Assembly (NCBI RefSeq): GCF_023100805.1
Contig: NZ_CP095855.1
Span: 1,550,001 to 1,614,000 of the forward strand
DNA length: 64,000 bases
Reading direction: 5' to 3'
Source: Chitinophaga filiformis
Lineage (GTDB): Bacteria; Bacteroidota; Bacteroidia; Chitinophagales; Chitinophagaceae
The position numbers and the translations under genes were made by a program. Shown one piece after another: positions 48,661 through 58,301 of this stretch (positions within the stretch are counted from its first letter, which is position 1; each line of letters opens with the position of its first letter). The notes beneath the pieces are model-generated. The model did no database searches. It was not told the origin of the DNA and saw only the letters and a program-made list of their open reading frames with translations.

Positions 48661-49272
48661 ATGGAAATAATCTCACTGACAGCGGAAGAACAGGCGTTGG
48701 TTGTTAACGCAGATTGGTTGTATCTGAAAAACAATGTCTTACAGAAAGTAATGACATTGATGGGGCAGTTGCAACAGGTGTTGGAAGCACATCCGGGCAC
48801 AAAGACATTTCCTTTTCCCGGCCACACGCTGCAGGCGGGAGGGAAAATATCCCGGGGAGAGCGGTACAGGGAATTACCTTATATCATACTGGATTATCCC
48901 CGTTTTTTCAGCAGGGACAATATTTTCGCATTCCGCACCATGTTCTGGTGGGGACATTACTTCATTGCTACCCTGCACCTGGCAGGGGAGGAGAAGGAAA
49001 AGTATAGTGACGCGATCGCTTCAGCCTGGCATCAGTTGTCAGCGCATCAGTTTCAGGTCTATCTTCAGGAAGACCCCTGGCATCACGATTTAGAAAATGG
49101 GAACTACAAATTAATATCAGCCATACCGGTACTGGAATTCAAGCAGCTGATCGCCCGGCGTTCTTTTATTAAACTTGCTAAACCTTATAGTTTTGAAGAA
49201 TGGGGAAAGATAGTTCCGGAGGTAGTAAGAGATTATGCTCTTCTGCTACAGGTACTGGTCCGTACTGACTGA
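48661..49272 (+). CDS. conserved-looking hypothetical protein
   Basis: This protein has 203 residues, soluble, with no signal peptide. It has a mixed alpha/beta appearance with aromatic clusters (YIILDYPRFFSRDNIFAFRT, then MFWWGHYFIATLHLAGEEKE). I do not recognise a family with a known function. It stands alone between the lptF/G-type gene (divergent) and the START-like gene (convergent, 4 bases apart). Confidence 0.75.
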   Translation: MEIISLTAEEQALVVNADWLYLKNNVLQKVMTLMGQLQQVLEAHPGTKTFPFPGHTLQAGGKISRGERYRELPYIILDYPRFFSRDNIFAFRTMFWWGHYFIATLHLAGEEKEKYSDAIASAWHQLSAHQFQVYLQEDPWHHDLENGNYKLISAIPVLEFKQLIARRSFIKLAKPYSFEEWGKIVPEVVRDYALLLQVLVRTD

Positions 49273-49276
49273 CCGC

Positions 49277-49657
49277 TTAGTTCCCTATCCTGTGGAAGAG
49301 GTCTTTCACCTGATAGTCCCATAATTGGCTCTGGTCGGCTATCTCTTTCTTTTCTGCAAAATCTTTAACGATCAGGATTGTTTCATTGGTCACTTCGGAG
49401 ATCTGTATGCGAAATTCAAAGAATTCTTCCTTGGGCGCATGTTTCCAATGCAGACGGATAAATTCATCTTCTTCCTGTTCCAGCACTTCAGCCTCTTCGG
49501 TGGAGCCGTTCCATGAAAAGGAGAAGACGCTGTCCCTGTAGTCTACTTTATCTGCGAACCACTCCTGAAGACCTGCGGGGGTGGAAAGGAATTCGTATAA
49601 GATACTTGGTGAGCACCGTACCGGATATTCCAACTCATATTGCACTTTCTTTGACAT
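49277..49657 (-). CDS. START/AHSA1-like domain protein
   Basis: This protein has 126 residues, a complete small SRPBCC-fold protein: YELEYPVRCSPSILYEFLST, then GLQEWFADKVD, then FIRLHWKHAPKEEFFEFRIQ. Members bind lipids or other hydrophobic ligands, or act as chaperone cofactors. The Bacteroidota version is uncharacterised as far as I know. It is convergent with the preceding gene, with only 4 bases between stops, and divergent from rpoD. Confidence 0.8.
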   Translation of the reverse strand: MSKKVQYELEYPVRCSPSILYEFLSTPAGLQEWFADKVDYRDSVFSFSWNGSTEEAEVLEQEEDEFIRLHWKHAPKEEFFEFRIQISEVTNETILIVKDFAEKKEIADQSQLWDYQVKDLFHRIGN

Positions 49658-49933
49658 CGCTCAAGTAATTAGTAAATCAATAGCATCTGGCTGCAATTAT
49701 AGAAAATTATTTATTCTGTCAAAATTATTTTGCAATTTTTTTTAATAATTGACGAAAATCTTGTACACTTTATAAATAACAATTCTATTAGGAAAATTAT
49801 AAATACATTAGCAATCTGCACCGTTTGTTTTCACGGCTTTTTGTGGGAAAATCCTAATTTGATGGTCCTAATATTAAGTTGTGAATGATGAAACGTTTTT
49901 GCTTGAAAATGGTTTAATAACCAATTATTTTTT

Positions 49934-49963
49934 TTGGGAGCTATCTAAAAAAACTTATTTTTG
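49934..49963 (+). promoter_or_regulatory. promoter of rpoD
   Basis: TTG (49934-49936) and TATTTTTG (49956-49963) are 19 bases apart, matching the Bacteroidota consensus. The rest of 49658-50020 is very AT-rich, with no gene. Confidence 0.7.
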
Positions 49964-50020
49964 TCTGGCATTCATCAAATAGGGTAACATTTTATTAACC
50001 TGTAACTGTTCCGATTCTTT

Positions 50021-50896
50021 ATGTCAATGCGCCAACTCAAAATCACGAAATCCATCACGAATAGGGAATCCCAGTCCCTGGAAAAATATTTGCAGGAAAT
50101 TGGGAAGGTGGATTTAATTACTCCGGAGGAAGAAGTGAACCTGGCTATCCGCATTAAGCAGGGGGATCAGAGAGCGCTGGAAAAGCTTACCAAAGCTAAC
50201 CTCCGTTTTGTTGTGTCTGTTGCAAAGCAGTATCAGAACCAGGGCTTATCTCTCAGTGACCTGATCAACGAGGGAAATCTGGGCCTGATCAAAGCAGCAC
50301 AGCGTTTTGACGAGACCCGCGGGTTTAAGTTCATTTCCTATGCTGTATGGTGGATCCGTCAATCTATTCTGCAGGCATTGGCAGAGCAGAGCCGTATCGT
50401 ACGTTTGCCACTCAACAAAGTGGGTTTGAGCAATAAGATCAGCAAGGCATATTCTCAACTGGAACAGGAATTTGAAAGAGAGCCGTCTCCTGACGAACTG
50501 GCAACCATCCTCGAGATCAATACGGAAGAAGTAGAAGCCACTTTAGGCGTTGCTGCCCGTCACGTATCCATGGATGCACCGTTCATCGATGGTGAAGACA
50601 ACTCGCTGCTGGATGTACTCGCTAATCCGAATGCGGTAAATGCAGATGAAGAACTGGATCACCACGATTCACTGCGTCGCGAAATAGAACGTTCTTTGTC
50701 CACGCTGACAGACAGGCAGAAAGATGTGATCATCCTTTACTTCGGCATAGCGGTTGAGCATCCTATGTCACTGGAAGATATAGGCGAGAAATTTGGCCTG
50801 ACACGCGAAAGGGTACGTCAGATCAAAGACAAAGCGATCACAAAATTGCGTACTACTTCCCGCAGCAAACTGCTGAGAAATTACCTGGGAAGTTGA
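50021..50896 (+). CDS. rpoD: primary sigma factor of the Bacteroidota type
   Basis: This protein has 291 residues. Region 1.2 is [20 protein letters not shown]. Region 2 is [20 protein letters not shown] and [20 protein letters not shown]. Region 3 follows. Region 4.2 is [20 protein letters not shown]. The long acidic region 1.1 and the non-conserved insert of proteobacterial RpoD are absent, as in the short primary sigma factors of this phylum, which read TTG/TAnnTTTG promoters. Several promoters in this window fit that code. A strong terminator follows. Confidence 0.95.
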   Translation: MSMRQLKITKSITNRESQSLEKYLQEIGKVDLITPEEEVNLAIRIKQGDQRALEKLTKANLRFVVSVAKQYQNQGLSLSDLINEGNLGLIKAAQRFDETRGFKFISYAVWWIRQSILQALAEQSRIVRLPLNKVGLSNKISKAYSQLEQEFEREPSPDELATILEINTEEVEATLGVAARHVSMDAPFIDGEDNSLLDVLANPNAVNADEELDHHDSLRREIERSLSTLTDRQKDVIILYFGIAVEHPMSLEDIGEKFGLTRERVRQIKDKAITKLRTTSRSKLLRNYLGS

Positions 50897-50950
50897 TTAC
50901 GGGTTCAGCGGAGTGATGTTTTAGAAAAAAGTAACTTACTTTATATAAGA

Positions 50951-50986
50951 AAAAGGTGAATATCGGGTAGATATTCACCTTTTTTC
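50951..50986 (+). terminator. terminator of rpoD
   Basis: AAAAGGTGAATATC (50951-50964) pairs perfectly with GATATTCACCTTTT (50970-50983) around a 5-base loop, followed by T residues. Confidence 0.9.
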
Positions 50987-51101
50987 GTTATTTGCGGCCT
51001 TCTGGTGGTTTACAATTTACTTTATATTATTTTTGCAACCCCTGAAGCTATCAGTCCCGACAGGACGGATGCAGAATGGCAAAAAATTAAACAAGAAAAA
51101 A

Positions 51102-52427
51102 ATGTTTGAATCATTATCAGAGCGGCTCGACTCAGCGTTTAAACAACTGAAAGGCGAAGGCCGCATCAGTGAGATCAATGTAGCTTCTACAGTGAAAGAA
51201 ATACGCCGGGCGCTGGTAGATGCTGATGTTAACTATAAAATTGCAAAGGATTTTACAGACCGTGTAAGGGAAAAGGCCCTGGGTGAAAAGGTAATTACCG
51301 CTATTTCTCCCGGACAGCTGATGGTGAAGATCGTGAAGGACGAACTGGCTGAACTGATGGGCGGCACGGAGTCCGAACTGGACATAAAGGCAAATCCAAC
51401 TGTAATATTGATCGCTGGTTTGCAGGGTTCCGGTAAAACAACCTTTTCCGGTAAGCTGGCTAATTTCCTGAAGACAAAGAAGGGAAAGAAACCGCTATTG
51501 GTAGCGGCAGATATATACCGTCCGGCGGCGATCGATCAGCTGAAAGTGCTGGGTGAGCAGATAGGAGTGGAGGTATATAATGAACCTGAAAACAAGGATG
51601 CGGTAAAGATAGCACAGAATGCGATCCAGCATGCCAAACAGCAGGGTAACAACATCATCATTATCGATACTGCCGGCCGTCTGGCTGTAGATGAAGTGAT
51701 GATGACCGAGGTAGCTAACGTAAAGGCTGCTGTAAAACCCAATGAGATCCTGTTTGTGGTAGACTCCATGACCGGTCAGGATGCCGTGAATACAGCCAAA
51801 GCGTTCAATGAGCGCCTGGATTTCAGCGGCGTGGTGCTTACCAAACTGGACGGCGATACCCGTGGTGGTGCGGCCCTGACTATCAAGTATACGGTAGAGA
51901 AGCCCATCAAGTTTGTGAGCATGGGCGAAAAGCTGGATACGCTGGATGTATTCTATCCTGAACGTATGGCGCAGCGTATCCTGGGGATGGGTGATATCAC
52001 CACCCTGGTAGAACGTGCCCAGGAGCAGTTCAACGAAGAACAGGCAAAGAAACTGGAGAAGAAGATCCGTCAGAACCAGTTCGACTTTGAAGATTTCCGC
52101 GAACAGCTGCAGCAGATCAAAAAAATGGGTAACTTGAAAGACCTGATGGGAATGATCCCGGGGGTTGGAAAGGCTATAAAAGACATCGACATCAGTGATG
52201 ATGCATTTAAGGGCATTGAAGCCATGATCGGTTCCATGACGCCGTACGAACGGAGCAATCCTGATATTATTGATGGCAGCCGCCGCAAGCGTATAGCGAA
52301 GGGCGCCGGGAAAAATATCCAGGATGTGAACCAGTTCATGAAGCAGTTTGACCAGATGCGCCAGATGATGAAGATGATGAACAAGTTTGGAGCTGGTGGT
52401 AAAGGACTGAGAGCTTTCGGCAGATAA
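51102..52427 (+). CDS. ffh: signal recognition particle GTPase
   Basis: This protein has 441 residues from the ATG at 51102; the longer in-frame start at 51033 adds 23 residues not typical of the family. The N domain begins MFESLSERLDSAFKQLKGEG. The G domain has GLQGSGKTTFSGKLA, DTAGRLAVDE and TKLDGDTRGGAALT. The Met-rich M domain (about 300-441, ending MRQMMKMMNKFGAGGKG) binds 4.5S RNA and signal peptides. It targets membrane proteins co-translationally with FtsY. A TATTTTTG box lies at 51028-51035. The downstream order rpsP-rimM-trmD-rplS matches the widely conserved cluster. Confidence 0.97.
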   Translation: MFESLSERLDSAFKQLKGEGRISEINVASTVKEIRRALVDADVNYKIAKDFTDRVREKALGEKVITAISPGQLMVKIVKDELAELMGGTESELDIKANPTVILIAGLQGSGKTTFSGKLANFLKTKKGKKPLLVAADIYRPAAIDQLKVLGEQIGVEVYNEPENKDAVKIAQNAIQHAKQQGNNIIIIDTAGRLAVDEVMMTEVANVKAAVKPNEILFVVDSMTGQDAVNTAKAFNERLDFSGVVLTKLDGDTRGGAALTIKYTVEKPIKFVSMGEKLDTLDVFYPERMAQRILGMGDITTLVERAQEQFNEEQAKKLEKKIRQNQFDFEDFREQLQQIKKMGNLKDLMGMIPGVGKAIKDIDISDDAFKGIEAMIGSMTPYERSNPDIIDGSRRKRIAKGAGKNIQDVNQFMKQFDQMRQMMKMMNKFGAGGKGLRAFGR

Positions 52428-52474
52428 GATTCAGGAGAAATTCTACAATTTGTAGACTTTTAACAGAAAATATT

Positions 52475-52504
52475 TTGAACTGTCGGGTTTAAAAATTACC
52501 TTTG
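52475..52504 (+). promoter_or_regulatory. promoter of rpsP
   Basis: TTG (52475-52477) and TACCTTTG (52497-52504) are 19 bases apart, a very good match to the Bacteroidota consensus. Confidence 0.85.
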
Positions 52505-52558
52505 CTGCCCCAATTAAATATTTTTTCATAACTCGCAAAAAAATAACTCGAATTATTT

Positions 52559-52999
52559 ATGCCAGTAAAAATCAGACTACAACGTCATGGCGCTAAGAAG
52601 AGACCTTTTTATTTTATCGTAGTTGCCGATGCTCGCGCGCCAAGAGATGGTAAATTCATCCAGAAGATCGGTACTTACAATCCGCTGACTGTTCCTGCCT
52701 CTATCAACATTGATACAGAAAAGGCACTGCGTTGGTTGCAGAAAGGTGCACAGCCTACAGACACCGTAAGAAGAATCCTTTCATTTAAAGGTGTTCTCTA
52801 CCTGAAACACCTGTTGAGAGGTGTGAAACTGGGTCTGTTCGATGAGCCTACTGCTTTCCAGAAATTCGAACAATGGCAGGCTGAACACGAGCAGAAAGTT
52901 GCTGCCCGTCGTGACAGTCACAAAAAAGCCAGAGTTGCAACTCCAATCGTAAGAAGAGTAGAAGATAGTCCTGCTCAGCCTGAAGGTGGCGAAGCATAA
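52559..52999 (+). CDS. rpsP: 30S ribosomal protein S16
   Basis: This protein has 146 residues. The S16 core is at 1-85 ([20 protein letters not shown], then [14 protein letters not shown] and [20 protein letters not shown]). The C-terminal 60 residues ([20 protein letters not shown] onward) form the lysine/arginine and proline tail that lengthens S16 in Bacteroidota. It is part of the small subunit body. It has its own promoter and terminator. Confidence 0.97.
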   Translation: MPVKIRLQRHGAKKRPFYFIVVADARAPRDGKFIQKIGTYNPLTVPASINIDTEKALRWLQKGAQPTDTVRRILSFKGVLYLKHLLRGVKLGLFDEPTAFQKFEQWQAEHEQKVAARRDSHKKARVATPIVRRVEDSPAQPEGGEA

Positions 53000-53021
53000 T
53001 CAAAGCTTTTAAATCATATTG

Positions 53022-53057
53022 AAAGGGAAATATTTGTACGCAAATATTTCCCTTTTT
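53022..53057 (+). terminator. terminator after rpsP
   Basis: AAAGGGAAATATTTG (53022-53036) pairs perfectly with CAAATATTTCCCTTT (53041-53055) around TACG, ending in T residues. Confidence 0.9.
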
Positions 53058-53083
53058 CATAGCCGGAAGGACATGTATCGTAT

Positions 53084-53605
53084 ATGAATAATTACTTCAG
53101 CATAGGGAAACTGGTATCGGTATTTGGACTACAGGGAGAACTGATCCTGAAGCACAGTCTTGGGAAAAAAACGTCTCTGCCCGGAGTGGAAGCATTATTC
53201 CTGGAAGAGCGCAAGAACAGCTTTATTCCATACTTTGTTCAGAAGACCAGTGTGAAGGATCACGAGCATGTGTTTGTAAAGCTGGAAGGGATAGACACTA
53301 AGGAGGCAGCCCGGAGGCTGGTACAGGTGCCTGTTTATCTGGGTGAAGAGGATTTCAAAAAGCAGGCAGCCTCTTCCGCTCCTTTGTCGATGCTTGGGTA
53401 TGCGGTGCATGATAAACAGCAGGGAGAGCTGGGTGTGATCGAAGAAGTAATAGAAATGCCGATGCAGGTGTTGGTAAAGGTCATTTTCCGGGAAAAGGAG
53501 ATGCTTTTACCCCTCAATGAGCAGTCGCTTGTAAAAGTGGATAAAAAGCACCAGATCGTCCATGTAGATCTTCCGGAAGGCTTGCTGGATATCTATCTGG
53601 AATAG
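53084..53605 (+). CDS. rimM: 16S rRNA processing protein RimM
   Basis: This protein has 173 residues, an RNA-maturation factor for the 30S head that binds S19. The N-terminal RimM barrel begins [20 protein letters not shown]; the conserved GxxG...GEL(I/V) pattern is present. The C-terminal PRC-barrel ends [20 protein letters not shown]. It is followed 55 bases later by trmD, as in most bacteria. Confidence 0.95.
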   Translation: MNNYFSIGKLVSVFGLQGELILKHSLGKKTSLPGVEALFLEERKNSFIPYFVQKTSVKDHEHVFVKLEGIDTKEAARRLVQVPVYLGEEDFKKQAASSAPLSMLGYAVHDKQQGELGVIEEVIEMPMQVLVKVIFREKEMLLPLNEQSLVKVDKKHQIVHVDLPEGLLDIYLE

Positions 53606-53660
53606 AAGCGCGCATTTATTGTTCACTATGGCCTTAAAACGGCTGGTTGAGCCATTAAAT

Positions 53661-54332
53661 ATGAGAATTGATATCATTACTGTACAACCGGGGTTGCTGG
53701 AAAGTCCATTTTCCCATTCAATATTGAAGCGGGCACAGACAAAAGGGCTCCTGGAGATACATACACATAATCTGCGGGATTATTCCACTCTTAAGCATCA
53801 GCAGGTAGATGACTACCAGTTTGGCGGGGGAGCGGGCATGGTAATGATGCTGGAGCCGGTGGTAAACGCCATTGAGAGCCTGCAGGCGAAGGTGAAGTAT
53901 GATGAGGTGATCTATCTGACGCCAGACGGGGAAACCCTGAACCAGCGGATCGCCAACCAGTTGTCCCTGAAAGGGAACCTGCTGCTGTTGTGCGGGCACT
54001 ATAAAGGGATTGACGAGCGTATCCGCATTCACTTTGTGACAAAAGAGATCTCTATCGGCGATTATGTATTGTCTGGCGGGGAGCTTGCAGCAGCTGTGCT
54101 GGTGGATGCCATTGGCAGGCTGATACCCGGCGTGCTGAATGATGAGACCTCCGCTTTGCTGGATTCATTCCAGGACAATCTGCTGGCGCCGCCTGTATAT
54201 ACCCGTCCGGAAGAATTCAGGGGCTGGCGGGTGCCCGACGTGCTGTTAAGCGGCGATCACAAGAAAATTGATAACTGGCGGCACGACCAGGCGCTGGAGC
54301 GCACAAAGGAACGTCGTCCGGATCTGTTATAA
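53661..54332 (+). CDS. trmD: tRNA (guanine37-N1)-methyltransferase
   Basis: This protein has 223 residues from the ATG at 53661; a longer in-frame start at 53619 adds 14 atypical residues. The trefoil-knot SPOUT fold has the AdoMet site [20 protein letters not shown] and [14 protein letters not shown], then [20 protein letters not shown]. The N-terminal [16 protein letters not shown] is the conserved loop. It methylates G37 next to the anticodon to prevent frameshifting. Confidence 0.96.
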   Translation: MRIDIITVQPGLLESPFSHSILKRAQTKGLLEIHTHNLRDYSTLKHQQVDDYQFGGGAGMVMMLEPVVNAIESLQAKVKYDEVIYLTPDGETLNQRIANQLSLKGNLLLLCGHYKGIDERIRIHFVTKEISIGDYVLSGGELAAAVLVDAIGRLIPGVLNDETSALLDSFQDNLLAPPVYTRPEEFRGWRVPDVLLSGDHKKIDNWRHDQALERTKERRPDLL

Positions 54333-54389
54333 AATTTGGTTGATTGTCAACCGTTTGAAAAAATATTCTTTAATAAAAGGAGTTGTTAT

Positions 54390-54420
54390 TTGGAAGTTGT
54401 GTATTTCTCAGTTACCTTTG
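54390..54420 (+). promoter_or_regulatory. promoter of rplS
   Basis: TTG (54390-54392) and TACCTTTG (54413-54420) are 20 bases apart, close to the consensus. The start codon is 22 bases downstream, so the leader is short. Confidence 0.85.
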
Positions 54421-54442
54421 CACTCCGATAAATATTTGAAAG

Positions 54443-54790
54443 ATGAACGCTATTTCTTTTGTTCACGAGCAACTGACAGGTAAGAAATCCTACCCGAAGT
54501 TTAAGGCCGGTGACAACGTCACTGTTAACTATAAAATTGTTGAAGGTAACAAGGAAAGAATCCAGTCCTTCAAAGGTGATGTTTTGAAAGTACAGGGTAC
54601 TGGTGCAACCGTATCCTTTACAGTAAGGAAAATCTCTGATGGTGTAGGTGTAGAAAGGGTATTCCCGCTGTTCTCTCCTCACATTGACGGGATCATCCTG
54701 AACAAGGTTGGTAAAGTAAGAAGGGCTAAGCTGTTCTACCTGCGCGAACGTGCTGGTAAAGCTGCCCGTATCAAAGAGAAAAGGGTTTAG
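54443..54790 (+). CDS. rplS: 50S ribosomal protein L19
   Basis: This protein has 115 residues, full length. Signature stretches are [40 protein letters not shown] and [11 protein letters not shown], ending [16 protein letters not shown]19 sits at the 30S-50S interface. It has its own promoter and terminator. Confidence 0.97.
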   Translation: MNAISFVHEQLTGKKSYPKFKAGDNVTVNYKIVEGNKERIQSFKGDVLKVQGTGATVSFTVRKISDGVGVERVFPLFSPHIDGIILNKVGKVRRAKLFYLRERAGKAARIKEKRV

Positions 54791-54814
54791 TATAAATACA
54801 GGGAAATTAGTGAT

Positions 54815-54844
54815 AACGGGGACCGTTCCGGTTCCCGTTTTTTT
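54815..54844 (+). terminator. terminator of rplS
   Basis: AACGGGGACCG (54815-54825) pairs with CGGTTCCCGTT (54829-54839) around a 3-base loop, with one mismatch, followed by T residues. Confidence 0.85.
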
Positions 54845-54980
54845 CATTTCTATGAAAACCGGATGCCACGTAGAGGGGAACTCTTAAAATAGAATTAAAA
54901 CTTTGCAGGTCATTCCAGGTATGCCTAAATCCCGAATATATTTACCTATCTTTGTTTGCTTAACGTTTAAAACTGAGAAA

Positions 54981-55217
54981 ATGACTGCCGTTATAGTTAA
55001 ATCACCACTTTTATTATTCCAGGAATTAGGTATGACAGAATTACTTTTAATCGCTTTGGTTGTATTGCTGTTGTTTGGTGGTAAGAAAATTCCAGAACTG
55101 ATGCGTGGCCTTGGTAAAGGTATCCGTGAGTTCAACGACGCGAAGAACAATGTGCGCAAAGAGATCGAAGATGGTATGAAAGATCAGCCAGCTACGACTG
55201 ACCACAAGAATGCCTAA
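54981..55217 (+). CDS. tatA: Sec-independent translocase component TatA/TatE-like
   Basis: This protein has 78 residues from the ATG at 54981; the in-frame start at 54903 would add 26 unlikely residues. It has one transmembrane helix ([20 protein letters not shown]) with the FG hinge, then an amphipathic helix [20 protein letters not shown] and a charged tail. It forms the pore of the twin-arginine pathway, needed for the phospholipase C and perhaps the superoxide dismutase encoded in this window. tatC is not in the window. The interval 55218-55413 before gatA has no gene. Confidence 0.92.
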   Translation: MTAVIVKSPLLLFQELGMTELLLIALVVLLLFGGKKIPELMRGLGKGIREFNDAKNNVRKEIEDGMKDQPATTDHKNA

Positions 55218-55413
55218 TTAATATCCTGCTTGCAGGAAAATTGGAATTTCTCGTTTCTTTGATTCAAACGTGAATAGTGGAATAGTGTGCCTGTGAAGGA
55301 GATTGCATCAATCACTGTATTAGCTGCTATATACCAGTATGCCAACTGAACCGTCATTCGGTTTCGGCTTTCAAGTTTGACCTGAGCAATTATTTTATAA
55401 GAAATTAACTGGT

Positions 55414-56859
55414 TTGGCTTTGTCTGAATTCAGCAGTATATCGGCTTTTCAAGAAGCATTATACGCCGGCAGAACAACCTGTACGGAGATGGTACGGTAT
55501 TACCTGTACCGGATTGAACAGACAAAACACCTGAATGCTTTTCTGGAAGTTTTTGAGGAGGAAGCCCTGGCGAAAGCGCATGCACTGGATATCCGGATTA
55601 AAAACGGGGAGCCTGTGGGAGCGCTTGCTGGCGTTGTGATAGGCATTAAGGATGTTATCTGTTATAAAGGACATAAAGTAAGCGCTGCTTCTCGCATACT
55701 GGAGGGATTTACTTCCCTGTATTCTGCTACAGCTGTGGAAAGGCTGCTGGCAGAAGATGCTATAATCATTGGCAATCTCAACTGTGATGAATTCGCAATG
55801 GGATCTACTAATGAGAATTCGGCATATGGCCCGGTGTTGAACGCGTTGGACAATACCCGTGTACCGGGTGGGTCATCCGGCGGTTCGGCGGTGGCAGTAC
55901 AGGCGGATCTTTGTATGGTAAGCCTGGGGAGTGATACAGGAGGATCTGTAAGGCAACCGGCTGATTTCTGTGGTATCGTGGGATTAAAGCCAACTTATGG
56001 ACGTATATCCCGCTACGGACTGATCGCTTATGCCTCATCCTTTGATCAGATAGGCATTTTTGGCAGGAATATTGCAGATGTGGCGAGGGTCCTACAGGTA
56101 ACTGCAGGACCGGATGGATATGATAGTACCGCTTCGAAAGAAGAAGTACCTGATTATCAGATCGTGCACAATAAATCCTGGAAAATCGCGTATTTAAAAG
56201 ACGCGTTGTTCCACCCCGGCCTCGATGAGGAGATGAAGGAAGGATATACCAGCTTTTTTGAAGAACTTAAAGCTGCTGGGGATACAGTTACAGCAGCCGA
56301 TTTCGCTTATCTCGATTATGTAGTGCCAGCATATTATGTGCTTACTACCGCAGAAGCTTCGTCCAACCTGTCACGGTTCGATGGAGTAAAATACGGACAC
56401 AGAACATCTCTTAAAAACCTGGAACTGGCCGACTTTTATAAGAAAAGCAGGTCTGAAGGTTTTGGAAAAGAAGTAAAACGACGTATATTACTGGGGACTT
56501 TTGTACTTAGTGCAGGGTATTACGATGCATACTTCACTAAGGCACAACAGGTTAGAAGACTGGTGGTAGATAAATTGTCAGAAATACTATCTCAGTATGA
56601 TGCCATTATTATGCCAACAGTGCCTTCTACGGCATTTAAAATAGGTGAAAAAGCGGACGATCCAATAGCCATGTACCTGGCAGATATTTACACGGTACTG
56701 GCAAATCTGGCTGGGGTACCGGCAATTTCCGTACCTTTGCAGCGGCATTCAAACGGAATGCCATATGGTGTACAGATCATCACAAAGCAATTTAGCGAAG
56801 CAAACCTGTTGAGCATTGCGGAACACGTAATGCAAATACGGAGGGTTACTCCTGTTTAA
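55414..56859 (+). CDS. gatA: aspartyl/glutamyl-tRNA amidotransferase subunit A
   Basis: This protein has 481 residues. The amidase Ser-cisSer-Lys triad is visible: Lys in VVIGIKDVICYKGHKVS near 80, and Ser in GGSSGGSAVAVQADL and SDTGGSVRQPADFCGIVGL. With GatB and GatC it converts Glu-tRNA(Gln) or Asp-tRNA(Asn) to the amidated form. The start appears to be TTG at 55414 (TTG GCT TTG TCT), because no ATG fits the family's N-terminus upstream or just downstream. It is 7 bases from the lytic transglycosylase gene, so both may be co-transcribed. Confidence 0.93.
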   Translation: MALSEFSSISAFQEALYAGRTTCTEMVRYYLYRIEQTKHLNAFLEVFEEEALAKAHALDIRIKNGEPVGALAGVVIGIKDVICYKGHKVSAASRILEGFTSLYSATAVERLLAEDAIIIGNLNCDEFAMGSTNENSAYGPVLNALDNTRVPGGSSGGSAVAVQADLCMVSLGSDTGGSVRQPADFCGIVGLKPTYGRISRYGLIAYASSFDQIGIFGRNIADVARVLQVTAGPDGYDSTASKEEVPDYQIVHNKSWKIAYLKDALFHPGLDEEMKEGYTSFFEELKAAGDTVTAADFAYLDYVVPAYYVLTTAEASSNLSRFDGVKYGHRTSLKNLELADFYKKSRSEGFGKEVKRRILLGTFVLSAGYYDAYFTKAQQVRRLVVDKLSEILSQYDAIIMPTVPSTAFKIGEKADDPIAMYLADIYTVLANLAGVPAISVPLQRHSNGMPYGVQIITKQFSEANLLSIAEHVMQIRRVTPV

Positions 56860-56866
56860 AATAAAT

Positions 56867-58207
56867 ATGTGTATGAGGAAAATCTTTTTACTACTGCTGT
56901 TGCCAACTTTGGGTGCAGGGACTTTTGAGGCGATTGGTGGCAATGGTGTACCTAAAGAGATGGTTACTCCCTATGGAGGACCGGATACTACGGTACTGAA
57001 CCACAAAATACGTTTACCTAAAGACACAGCTATTGTGCCTTCGGAAACGTCACAGACTGTGCGCAAGAATGCTCAGAGTCTCCCGTCCAGCATCAGCAGC
57101 CCCAAGGTTTATGAACAGATCAACAACAACATTGTAGCTGGATACATCAATAACTTTGCCAGCAGATACAGTCAGCATCTGCAGGTAATGGTATCCAAAG
57201 GCCAGCCTTACTTTGTAATGGTGGAGAAGATCTTCAGGGAACATGGTATTCCCGAAGAGATGAAATATCTCGCCGTAATTGAATCCAGCTTTAATACTAA
57301 TGCACGTTCCCGTGTAGGAGCCGTAGGAGCCTGGCAGTTTATGTCCGGTACCGCGCGCATCTTCGGCCTCAGTGTGGGTAAAAAAGTGGACGAAAGAAAA
57401 GACTTCTATAAGTCTACTGTGGCAGCTGCCAAGTTCCTGAATGAACTGTACAACCAGTTCGGCGATTGGTTACTGGTAGTAGCTGCTTACAACTGCGGAC
57501 CCGGCGGCGTACAGCGTGCTATGAACGCCAGCGGACGCACCGATTTCTGGGGTATGCAATACTTCCTGCCCGCAGAGTCCCGTAATCATGTTTACAAATT
57601 CATTGCTACAGGGTATATCCTCGATAGGTTCAATAACTTCTTCGGTGTGGGCGACGATATGACCAGCACAGTAGTCAACAGTGCTGCAGTTCCGGGTACC
57701 GCTTCCGCTTCTACTGAACTGACAGAAGAAGAAATGTTCAACACAGTTGAATTCAATATTTCCGGCAAATACCGCCTGGATGCTATTGCAAAGAAGCTGA
57801 ACATGGAACTGACAGAACTGGAACACCTGAACCCCGATTTTGCCAGAATGATGGCAAGCCCGGAAAACAGCTATGATCTGAGAATTCCTAAAGACAAAAT
57901 GAAGGAATTCCAGACCGAAAAAGAGGAGATCCTGAAAGAGTCCCTGCAGATGATGCTGGACGATAGGGCTACCACTTTAGACAAGTCCCGCTTCCCGGCG
58001 CCAGCTAAAATAGCTGCTCCAGCTGAAGCTAAGGCCAGAAAGACAGTAACTGCTTCCAAAACTAAAGCTACCAGATCTGCGAAAACAACCGCAAAAGGTA
58101 AAACAAGTAAAGCAGCTACCGCTAAAAAGAAAACAGTGGCGAAGAAAACAACTGCTAAAAAGCCGGTAACTAAAAAAACGACTTTGAAAAAGACAACACT
58201 TCGTTAA
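56867..58207 (+). CDS. MltD-like lytic transglycosylase with LysM and a Lys/Ala/Thr tail
   Basis: This protein has 446 residues. A signal peptide spans about 1-24. A soluble-lytic-transglycosylase domain (about 105-265) has the catalytic Glu near 138 in AVIESSFNTNARSRVGAVGA, then WQFMSGTARIFGLSVG and VAAYNCGPGGVQRAM. It cleaves peptidoglycan to 1,6-anhydro products. A single LysM repeat follows (about 300-345, YRLDAIAKKLNMELTELEHL). The last 65 residues (KATRSAKTTAKGKTSKAATA and similar) are a low-complexity basic tail like histone H1, unusual for an envelope hydrolase. It may bind teichoic-like or anionic polymers, or nucleic acid. Confidence 0.9.
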   Translation: MCMRKIFLLLLLPTLGAGTFEAIGGNGVPKEMVTPYGGPDTTVLNHKIRLPKDTAIVPSETSQTVRKNAQSLPSSISSPKVYEQINNNIVAGYINNFASRYSQHLQVMVSKGQPYFVMVEKIFREHGIPEEMKYLAVIESSFNTNARSRVGAVGAWQFMSGTARIFGLSVGKKVDERKDFYKSTVAAAKFLNELYNQFGDWLLVVAAYNCGPGGVQRAMNASGRTDFWGMQYFLPAESRNHVYKFIATGYILDRFNNFFGVGDDMTSTVVNSAAVPGTASASTELTEEEMFNTVEFNISGKYRLDAIAKKLNMELTELEHLNPDFARMMASPENSYDLRIPKDKMKEFQTEKEEILKESLQMMLDDRATTLDKSRFPAPAKIAAPAEAKARKTVTASKTKATRSAKTTAKGKTSKAATAKKKTVAKKTTAKKPVTKKTTLKKTTLR

Positions 58208-58220
58208 ACATAATTCGTAA

Positions 58221-58260
58221 AAAAGAAAAGCCTGATCATTTGATCAGGCTTTTTCTTTTT
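58221..58260 (+). terminator. terminator of the lytic transglycosylase gene
   Basis: AAAGAAAAGCCTGATCA and its complement (TGATCAGGCTTTTTCTTT) form a long stem with a 2-base loop, ending in T residues. Confidence 0.88.
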
Positions 58261-58264
58261 TTAT

Positions 58265-58294
58265 TACTTTTGTATTTAGATGATTGTCTAAATA
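58265..58294 (+). promoter_or_regulatory. promoter and operator of the arsR-sdpI pair
   Basis: The -7 box TACTTTTG (58265-58272) is followed directly by the palindrome TATTTAGA-N6-TCTAAATA (58273-58294), which covers the expected transcription start. This is a classic place for ArsR-type autorepression; binding is inferred. Confidence 0.6.
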
Positions 58295-58301
58295 TATAAT
58301 C

